From Pseudonocardia halophobica (GTDB taxonomy: Bacteria; Actinomycetota; Actinomycetes; Mycobacteriales; Pseudonocardiaceae): DNA of 40,572 nucleotides. Position numbers and translations under genes: made by a program. The stretch spans positions 1 through 40,572 of the forward strand of contig NZ_BSFQ01000051.1 in the NCBI RefSeq assembly GCF_027922425.1, written 5' to 3'. The notes under the pieces are model-generated. The model was not told the origin of the DNA and did no database searches. It was given only the letters and a program-made list of their open reading frames with translations. Every line of letters begins with the position of its first letter. Positions within the stretch are counted from its first letter, which is position 1. Below are positions 35,339-40,572 of this stretch, piece after piece.

Positions 35339-36226
35339 ATGAAGGACCTGGCCCTGCACGGGATGATCTCCACCGTCGTCACCCCGTTCGACGAGAACGA
35401 CCAGGTCGACCTCGAGCTCCTGCGCGGCGAGGTGAAGTACCTGCTCGACCAGGGCGTCACCGCGATCTGCGCCTGCGGCAGCACCGGCGAGGGGCAGACC
35501 CTGTCGCTGGAGGAGAGCAGGGCGATCTGCGAGGTCGTCGTCGACGAGGTGGCGGGGCGCGTGCCGGTCATCGGCGGCGTCATCCAGAACTCGACGGCCC
35601 AGGCGATCCGCTACTCGCTCGCGCTGAAGGAGGCCGGGGTCGACGCCCTCCAGGTCACCCCGGTGCACTACGTCTTCTCCCCCTCGGAGGAGGAGACGAT
35701 CGAGCACTACCGGCTCGTCGGCGAGGCCACCGACCTGCCGATCGTGCTCTACAACGTCGTCCCGTGGGCGCTGGTCCCGGTCGGCACCATCGAGAAGATG
35801 TCCGTGGTCCCGCAGGTCGTGGCGGTCAAGCAGTCCGGCGGCGACATGCACCGGCTCGCCGACCTGCTGCACCGGGTCCGCGACCGCTACACGATCCTCG
35901 CCGCGCTCGACGACCTGCACTACCCGGCGTTCGTGATGGGCGCGCACGGCGCGCTGGCGGCCATCCCGACCGTCACCCCGAAGCTGTCGGTGGAGCTGTG
36001 GGACGCGGTCCAGGCGGGCGACCACAAGACCGCGCTGGAGCTGCACGAGCGCATCCTCACGGTGTGGCGTGCCATCGACGAGCCCAACCTCCCGGCCACG
36101 CTCAAGGCGGCGTTGCAGCTGCAGGGCCGCGAGGGCGGGCTGCCGCGCAAGCCCTTCGCGCCGGCCTCGGCCGAGGAGCGAGAGCGCATCGCCGCCGCCC
36201 TGCGGACCGCTAATCTGATCGACTAG
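35339..36226 (+). CDS. DHDPS/NAL-family lyase or dehydratase (not a typical DapA)
   Basis: The 295-aa class I aldolase-fold enzyme has GSTGEG (47-52), the catalytic tyrosine in YNVVPW (Y138) and the Schiff-base lysine in VVAVKQSGGD (K164). The arginine that lysine-pathway DapA carries just after the YNVP motif is replaced (PWALVP), arguing against dihydrodipicolinate synthase. The gene is followed by a GntR regulator and an alpha-ketoglutaric semialdehyde dehydrogenase. The best guess is therefore a 2-keto-3-deoxy sugar acid dehydratase or pyrroline-hydroxycarboxylate deaminase making that semialdehyde. It is the first gene of the operon. Family certain; substrate inferred. Confidence 0.88.
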   Translation: MKDLALHGMISTVVTPFDENDQVDLELLRGEVKYLLDQGVTAICACGSTGEGQTLSLEESRAICEVVVDEVAGRVPVIGGVIQNSTAQAIRYSLALKEAGVDALQVTPVHYVFSPSEEETIEHYRLVGEATDLPIVLYNVVPWALVPVGTIEKMSVVPQVVAVKQSGGDMHRLADLLHRVRDRYTILAALDDLHYPAFVMGAHGALAAIPTVTPKLSVELWDAVQAGDHKTALELHERILTVWRAIDEPNLPATLKAALQLQGREGGLPRKPFAPASAEERERIAAALRTANLID

Positions 36227-36250
36227 ACGTCACACATCTGTGGGGGAGCC

Positions 36251-36937
36251 GTGACCGTACCGACGCCGGGGAAGTCCTCGCTGGTGGTGGAGTCGATCGC
36301 CGACCAGCTCTACCGGATCCTGTGCGAACGCATCGTCACCGGGGTGTTCGAGCCCGGCTCCCGGCTGGACCCGCAGGCCGTCGCGGACGAGTTCGGCGTG
36401 TCCCGCACCCCGGTGCGGGACGCGCTGGCCCGCCTCGAGCACGACCAGCTGATCGAGACCCGGCCGCGCTCGGGCACCTTCGTCGCCCGGCCCGGGGTGC
36501 GGGACGTGCGCGAGGTCTGCCAGCTCCGCAAGGGCATCGAGTGGGTCGCGACCGGGCTCGCGACCTCGCTGATGTCCGCGGAGCTGATCGCCGACCTGCG
36601 CGCCGAGGCCGTGGAGGCGGAGGCCGCGGTGGACAAGGGCGACTTCGACCCCTTCTTCGCCAGCGACTTCCGCATCCACCGGGAGATCGTCGCCGCCACC
36701 GGCAACGAACGGCTGGTCCGGGCCCGCGGGTCCGTCGAGCCGTTCGTCGCCTGGCTGCGGATCCTCGGCGCGACCGGCCCGCACCGCGCGAAGGGCTCGA
36801 CGCGACGGCACCTGCAGATCCTCGACGCGATGGCGGCGCGGGACGTTGCCGCCGCCCAGGACGCCGCGGCCGTCCACCTCGACGAGGTCGAGGAGTGGAC
36901 GGTCGCCGACATGGACTCGAACGCGATCTCGACCTGA
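36251..36937 (+). CDS. GntR-family regulator (FadR subfamily, FCD domain)
   Basis: The 228-aa protein has an N-terminal winged helix (IADQLYRILCERIVTGVFEPGSRLDPQAVADEFGVSRTPVRDALARLEHDQLI) and a helical FCD effector domain with the likely metal ligands in FRIHREIVAATGN and RRHLQILDAMAARDVAAAQDAAAVHL. FCD domains usually bind small organic acids. GTG 36251 has GGGGGAG four bases upstream. It lies 24 bases after the lyase and 25 before the dehydrogenase, in one operon. It probably senses the pathway acid and binds the repeats at 35284-35309. Confidence 0.93.
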   Translation: MTVPTPGKSSLVVESIADQLYRILCERIVTGVFEPGSRLDPQAVADEFGVSRTPVRDALARLEHDQLIETRPRSGTFVARPGVRDVREVCQLRKGIEWVATGLATSLMSAELIADLRAEAVEAEAAVDKGDFDPFFASDFRIHREIVAATGNERLVRARGSVEPFVAWLRILGATGPHRAKGSTRRHLQILDAMAARDVAAAQDAAAVHLDEVEEWTVADMDSNAIST

Positions 36938-36962
36938 GCGCGGGGTCGCGGGAAGGACACTC

Positions 36963-38363
36963 GTGACAACACCGCTGGAGCAGGCGCTGGCCGGGGCGGC
37001 CGGCGCCGCCCGCAGCACCGCCCGTACCACCCCCGCCGAGCGTGCCGGGTGGCTGCGTGCCGCGGCCGCGGCGCTCGACGCCGCCGCGGCCGAGCTCGTC
37101 CCGCTGGCCATGTCCGAGAGCCGGCTGCCGGAGGCGCGGCTCACCGGGGAGCTGGCCCGCACCACCTTCCAGGCCCGGCTGTTCGCCGACCGGCTCGAGC
37201 AGGGCCTGCTGCACGACGTCCGGGTCGACCACGCCGACCCGGACTGGCCGATGGGCCCGCGCCCGGACATCCGGCGCACCCAGGTGCCGATCGGGCCGGT
37301 GCTGGTCTTCGCGGCCGGCAACTTCCCCTTCGCCTTCTCGGTCTTCGGCGGGGACACGGTCTCCGCGCTGGCCGCCGGCTGCCCGGTCGTCGTCAAGGCG
37401 CACCCGGGGCACCCCGAGCTGTCCCGCCGGACCGCCGCGGTCGTCGCACCGCACCTTCCCGGGGGTGTGTTCGCGCTGATCGAGGGGGAGGACGCGGGCT
37501 CGGCGGCGGTGCAGGACCCGAGGATCAGGGCCGTGGGGTTCACCGGGTCGACGCGCGGCGGGCGCGCGCTGTTCGACCTCGCCGCCGCCCGTCCGGACCC
37601 GATCCCGTTCTACGGGGAGCTGGGGTCGACCAACCCCGTCGTCGTGACACCGGCGGGCTGGACCGCGCGGGCCGAGGAGATCGCGGCCGGGTTCGCCGGA
37701 TCGGTCACGCTCGGGTCCGGCCAGTTCTGCACCAAGCCCGGGATCGTGCTGGTGCCCGACGCCGAGGCCTTCCTCGCCGCGGTCCCGGAGCTCTCCGCGG
37801 GCCCGATGCTGAACGAGCGCATCGAGTCCGGCTTCTGCGCGGCGGCGGGCGAGATGGCCGAGGCCGTGACCGTGGTGCGCGGCGAGGTCGGCGGCGGGCC
37901 GGTGCTGTTCCGCAGCACCGCCGCCGAGGTGCTCAAGCGGCCGGACCTGCTGGAGCTGGAGGTCTTCGGGCCGGCCGCGCTGATCCTCGAGTACGCGGAC
38001 GTGCCGGAGGCGCTGCAGGTCCTCGACGCCGTCGGCGGCCAGCTCACCGGCACCGTGCAGGGCGCCGCGGCGGACGGCGGGGCCGATCCCGACGCCCCGG
38101 AGCTGGTCGCGCGGCTCGCGGAGCACGCCGGGCGCGTGCTCTGGAACCAGTGGCCCACCGGGGTCACGGTCAGCGACGCGCAGCAGCACGGCGGCCCGTA
38201 CCCGGCCACCACCGCGCCGTTGACCACCTCGGTCGGCACCGCGGCGGCCGCGCGTTTCCTCCGGCCGGTGGCGTTCCAGAACGTCCCGGAGGCCGCTCTG
38301 CCCGCCGAGCTGCGCGAGAACGCCCCCGGCCCCCGCCGCGTCGACGGGATCACTCAGCCCTGA
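36963..38363 (+). CDS. Alpha-ketoglutaric semialdehyde dehydrogenase (NADP-type ALDH)
   Basis: This 466-aa aldehyde dehydrogenase has the catalytic Glu in GELGSTNPVVV (E219) and the catalytic Cys in GSGQFCTKPG (C256). Together with the start PLEQAL and the FAAGNFPFAFSVFGGDT cofactor region, this is the pattern of the KGSADH group that oxidises 2,5-dioxopentanoate to 2-oxoglutarate. GTG 36963 follows GGAAGG. With the DHDPS-family gene upstream it would complete the last two steps of a pentonate, glucarate or hydroxyproline route feeding the TCA cycle. Palindromic repeat cluster C begins five bases after the stop. Confidence 0.9.
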   Translation: MTTPLEQALAGAAGAARSTARTTPAERAGWLRAAAAALDAAAAELVPLAMSESRLPEARLTGELARTTFQARLFADRLEQGLLHDVRVDHADPDWPMGPRPDIRRTQVPIGPVLVFAAGNFPFAFSVFGGDTVSALAAGCPVVVKAHPGHPELSRRTAAVVAPHLPGGVFALIEGEDAGSAAVQDPRIRAVGFTGSTRGGRALFDLAAARPDPIPFYGELGSTNPVVVTPAGWTARAEEIAAGFAGSVTLGSGQFCTKPGIVLVPDAEAFLAAVPELSAGPMLNERIESGFCAAAGEMAEAVTVVRGEVGGGPVLFRSTAAEVLKRPDLLELEVFGPAALILEYADVPEALQVLDAVGGQLTGTVQGAAADGGADPDAPELVARLAEHAGRVLWNQWPTGVTVSDAQQHGGPYPATTAPLTTSVGTAAAARFLRPVAFQNVPEAALPAELRENAPGPRRVDGITQP

Positions 38364-38367
38364 CGCC

Positions 38368-38470
38368 GCATTATGGAACCATAACGCTCATATCCGGGCC
38401 CTGAATTCGCATTATGGTTCCATAATGCGTACAGGAGGGCGGAAATCGAGCGTTATGGTTCCCTACCGCG
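38368..38470. repeat. Palindromic repeat cluster C (three copies)
   Basis: Copies lie at 38368-38387 (AA centre), 38408-38430 (TT centre, perfect 11-bp arms) and 38450-38470 (right arm decayed to CCCTACCGC). This is the same family as the clusters at 8.3 and 9.5 kb. It fills the whole gap between the convergent aldehyde dehydrogenase and GlcG-like genes. Confidence 0.85.
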
Positions 38471-38872
38471 TCAGGTGAGGGCGTCGACCGCCGCCTGCGC
38501 CACCTGGGTGTCCTGGTCCACCGAACCCGCGCTCACCCCCACCGCGCCGACCAGCTCGCCGCCGCGGTGCACGGGGATGCCGCCGCCGAAGGCGACCATG
38601 CCGCCGGAGAGCTGCTCGAGGCCGTACAGCTCCTGGCCGGGCTGGACGAGCGGGAGGAGGTCGCCGGTCGGCAGGTTCATGAGGATCGACGTGCGCGCCT
38701 TGCGCTGCGAGATGTCGATGCTCGCCCGGATCGCGCCGTCCTGGCGGGCGAACGCCAGCAGGTGCCCGCCGGCGTCGACGACGGCGATGTTCATCGGCTG
38801 GCCGATCTCGTCGGCCTTCGCCAGGCCGGCCTCGATCGCCTTCTGTGCCTCGGCATAGGTCAGGCCACTCAT
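38471..38872 (-). CDS. GlcG/HbpS-like (PduO C-domain, DUF336) protein
   Basis: The 133-aa protein has the family pattern: LTYAEAQKAIEAGLAKADEIG, MNIAVVDAGGHLLAFARQDGA, SIDISQRKARTSI and the end GGMVAFGGGIPVHRGGELVGAVGVSAGSVDQD. Members bind haem (HbpS) or occur as PduO-type partners of glycerol and diol dehydratases. Here it is divergent from the glycerol facilitator and near a dehydratase small subunit, so the second association fits. ATG 38872 follows GAGAGGA. Function remains unclear for most members. Confidence 0.9.
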   Translation of the reverse strand: MSGLTYAEAQKAIEAGLAKADEIGQPMNIAVVDAGGHLLAFARQDGAIRASIDISQRKARTSILMNLPTGDLLPLVQPGQELYGLEQLSGGMVAFGGGIPVHRGGELVGAVGVSAGSVDQDTQVAQAAVDALT

Positions 38873-39125
38873 CGTCGAGTCCTCTCTCGCGCTCCGCAGT
38901 GCCGCGGCCCCTCCGGTCCGGCGGGCCGTCTCCACCCAACCGGACGGGCGCGCCCGCCGACAGCTCCGCCTTGGGTCAGGTTCCTCCTCGCCCCGTGGTG
39001 AGGTCCCACCCCCGCGGAGGGTGAGACTTCGCGGGCCGTTGTCGCCCAACCTCTTCCGTCACACAGGTAGCACTGTGGAGCGTAGCGCCGGGCCGCGCAG
39101 GGCGGCCGGGACAGGGAGGTCCGGC
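38873..39125. promoter_or_regulatory. Divergent intergenic region, GlcG-like gene and glycerol facilitator
   Basis: These 253 bases hold no convincing gene. An inverted repeat, CACAG (39062-39066) and CTGTG (39073-39077), lies about 50 bases before the facilitator start and may be an operator. GGGAGG precedes ATG 39126. I found no cobalamin-riboswitch pattern by eye. Confidence 0.35.
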
Positions 39126-39881
39126 ATGACGGCAGGATCGATCGTGTTGTGGGAGGGACTGGGCACCGCGGTGCTCATCCTCCTGGGTGTCGGCGTCGTG
39201 GCGAACGTGGTGCTGCGCCCGACGCTCGGGACCGGCGGCGGCTGGCTGATGATCACCTTCGGCTGGGGTTTCGCGGTGTTCGCGGGGGCGAGCATCGCCG
39301 AGCCCTCCGGGGCGCACCTCAACCCCGCGGTGACCATCGGCCTCGCGGTGGCGGGCGCGACGCAGTGGTCGATGGTGCCCTTCTACCTGATCGGGCAGCT
39401 CGTGGGCGCGTTCGTCGGCGCCACCGTCGGCTGGCTCGCCTACAAGGCGAACTTCGACAAGAACGTCGAGGAGGACCCCGAGGGCAACCGCGACACCCGG
39501 GGCATCTTCTGCACCGGCCCCGTCGTCGCGCGGTCCGGCTGGAACGTGATCACCGAGGTCGTCGCGACCTTCGTGCTGGTGTTCTGGATCCTCAGCAACC
39601 CGGCCGCCCAGGCGCCCGACGGCGCGGGGGTGCCCCAGTTCGGCAACGGGGCGCTGGGCTACGCGGCGGTCGCGTTCGTCGTCATCGGCATCGGCTGTTC
39701 GCTCGGCGGGCCAACGGGCTATGCGATCAACCCGGCCCGCGACCTGGGCCCCCGGCTGGCCTACGCCGTACTTCCGATCAGGGGCAAGGGCAGCCCGGAG
39801 TGGGGGTACGCCTGGGTGCCGATCGTCGGACCGATCATCGGCGCGGTGCTCGCGGGCCTGCTCAGCGCGGGTGTGTCGTGA
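39126..39881 (+). CDS. glpF: Glycerol uptake facilitator (MIP/aquaglyceroporin)
   Basis: This 251-aa channel has six membrane helices and both NPA boxes: HLNPAVT (66-68) and INPARD (202-204). The Asp after the second box (D206) is the glycerol-channel marker, against aquaporins. It should allow glycerol or propanediol to diffuse in. ATG 39126 has GGGAGG seven bases upstream. It is followed after 151 bases by a diol/glycerol dehydratase small subunit, so the imported polyol is probably dehydrated. The symbol is used in the family sense. Confidence 0.93.
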   Translation: MTAGSIVLWEGLGTAVLILLGVGVVANVVLRPTLGTGGGWLMITFGWGFAVFAGASIAEPSGAHLNPAVTIGLAVAGATQWSMVPFYLIGQLVGAFVGATVGWLAYKANFDKNVEEDPEGNRDTRGIFCTGPVVARSGWNVITEVVATFVLVFWILSNPAAQAPDGAGVPQFGNGALGYAAVAFVVIGIGCSLGGPTGYAINPARDLGPRLAYAVLPIRGKGSPEWGYAWVPIVGPIIGAVLAGLLSAGVS

Positions 39882-39913
39882 CCTCACCGGCAGGAGAGGC
39901 GCCGTTCGGGTTG

Positions 39914-39929
39914 CCCCTCCCCGGAGGGG
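39914..39929 (+). terminator. Short hairpin after glpF
   Basis: CCCCTC (39914-39919) and GAGGGG (39924-39929) form a 6-bp stem with a 4-nt loop, 33 bases after the facilitator stop. It may be a weak terminator or attenuator before the dehydratase gene. No T-run follows. Confidence 0.35.
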
Positions 39930-40032
39930 TTCCCGCTACCTGCGCAACTGCGCAACGGTTGGTGGGTGGCACGGGCGCCGCGGTCGACCGACCGAGCCCC
40001 GGCGCCCGCGTCCCGGCGAACGACGAGAGGTG

Positions 40033-40491
40033 ATGCGCGTGTCCGCTCCAGCTTCCGGGTCCGGCCCCGACCTCGGGCCCGCCGACTACCCGCTCTCGGT
40101 CAACCGTCAGGACCTCCTGCGCACGCCGACGGGCAAGCCGATCACGGCGCTGACGATGAACGCCGTCGTCGCCGGGGAGATCTCCGCCGAGGACCTGCGG
40201 ATCGCCCCGGACACGCTCCAGCTGCAGGCCACCCTGGCCGAGTCGGTGCACCGCCGGCAGCTCGCCGCGAACTTCCGGCGCGCGGCCGAGCTCACCGCGG
40301 TGCCCGACGCCGAGGTCCTGGCGATGTACAACGCGCTCCGCCCGCGCGCCTCGAGCAAGGCGCAGCTGCTGGAGATCGCCGAGAACCTGGAGGGCAAGTA
40401 CCAGGCCACCGTGTGCGGTGCCCTGGTCCGTGAGGCGGCCGAGGTCTACGAGCGCCGCGACCTGCTGGCCCGCGACGAGGAGTTTCAATGA
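40033..40491 (+). CDS. B12-dependent diol/glycerol dehydratase small subunit
   Basis: The 152-aa protein matches PduE/DhaB3/GldC: DYPLSVNRQDLLRTPTGKPITALTMNAVVAGEISAEDLRIAPDTLQLQA, then LAANFRRAAELTAVPDAEVLAMYNALRPRASSKAQLLEIAENLEGKY. It works only as part of a complex with large and medium subunits that bind adenosylcobalamin. Those genes normally lie just upstream, but here the upstream gene is the glycerol facilitator and neither subunit is in the window. ATG 40033 follows GAGAGG. The stop overlaps a new ATG (ATGACCGTG at 40488), as expected for the next gene of such operons, yet transposase-like sequence begins at once. Confidence 0.9.
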   Translation: MRVSAPASGSGPDLGPADYPLSVNRQDLLRTPTGKPITALTMNAVVAGEISAEDLRIAPDTLQLQATLAESVHRRQLAANFRRAAELTAVPDAEVLAMYNALRPRASSKAQLLEIAENLEGKYQATVCGALVREAAEVYERRDLLARDEEFQ

Positions 40492-40496
40492 CCGTG

Positions 40497-40572
40497 TCAA
40501 GCCGCGTTGGCTGCGGGGGCCGGTGCCTCGGTGGTGAAGCGGCGGTTGTCACGGAGCAGCGCCCAGACGAGG
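40497..40572 (-). mobile_element. C-terminal end of a transposase (partial insertion sequence)
   Basis: Read on the minus strand, the last 76 bases give LVWALLRDNRRFTT, then an Ala/Pro-rich end and TGA at 40497-40499. This looks like the C-terminus of an actinobacterial transposase, perhaps IS110-like, but too little is visible to fix the family. It begins six bases after the dehydratase small-subunit stop and seems to interrupt the gene whose ATGACCGTG start lies there. Confidence 0.55.

Noticed and set aside
35339..36226. Calling the lyase DapA (lysine biosynthesis)
   Set aside because: The DapA arginine after the YNVP motif is missing, and the neighbours are a GntR regulator and a semialdehyde dehydrogenase, not lysine genes.
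39882..40032. Cobalamin riboswitch before the dehydratase subunit
   Set aside because: No B12-box-like or paired-arm pattern could be recognised by eye in the 151-base gap; only a short hairpin and a small direct repeat are present.

Overview
The window is about 40.6 kb of very GC-rich DNA, dense with genes, with many GTG starts and short -4 overlaps. It looks like the chromosome of an actinobacterium. A fused, multifunctional 2-oxoglutarate decarboxylase/dehydrogenase (kgd) followed directly by a DUF6104-like small gene, an F420-type LLM oxidoreductase, leaderless GTG starts behind TANNNT boxes, and the overall protein style suggest Pseudonocardia or a close relative. That genus call is inference. 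No rRNA, tRNA or CRISPR was seen.

Layout. (1) 1-4451: tail of an unknown gene, then a tightly packed unit (four-helix membrane protein, 50-aa Pro/Thr-rich ORF, Tat-exported multicopper oxidase, DUF5134-like membrane protein), converging on an Nramp-type transporter that lacks the DPGN motif. (2) 4628-8277: an operon of two paralogous helical mini-proteins, a soluble three-domain FtsK/EccC-like ATPase and a 125-aa protein. I cannot match it to a described system, and it is the best candidate here for something new. (3) 8278-9589: a DUF559-type putative nuclease gene between two clusters of a short inverted-repeat family; a third cluster lies at 38.4 kb. (4) 9590-17352: DUF6104-like gene, kgd, a CU044_5270-like protein, an LLM oxidoreductase and an acyl-CoA synthetase, all on the minus strand. 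(5) 17508-23210: an ABC ATPase/permease pair and a giant fused ABC exporter. (6) 23410-26370: a small conserved-looking protein, glmS, and a ribbon-helix-helix/Clp-N fusion with its own palindromic operator. (7) 26549-29667: three genes of the nitrilase-associated MSMEG_0565/0567/0568 type. (8) 29684-38363: GAF and LuxR-type regulators, an MHS transporter with DhaK and DhaL, and, divergent from these, a DHDPS-family lyase, GntR regulator and alpha-ketoglutaric semialdehyde dehydrogenase. (9) 38471-40572: GlcG/HbpS-like protein, glycerol facilitator, diol/glycerol dehydratase small subunit, and a transposase tail at the edge.

How the parts fit. The DHDPS-family enzyme and the semialdehyde dehydrogenase probably turn a sugar acid or hydroxyproline-derived intermediate into 2-oxoglutarate, under the GntR protein between them; kgd would consume that product. 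The MHS transporter and DhaKL share the same divergent promoter region and may import and phosphorylate a short ketose such as dihydroxyacetone. The glycerol facilitator, GlcG-like protein and dehydratase subunit point to B12-dependent glycerol/propanediol use, but the large and medium dehydratase subunits are absent from the window and the operon appears cut by an insertion sequence right after the small subunit. The first 4.4 kb looks like copper/metal handling.
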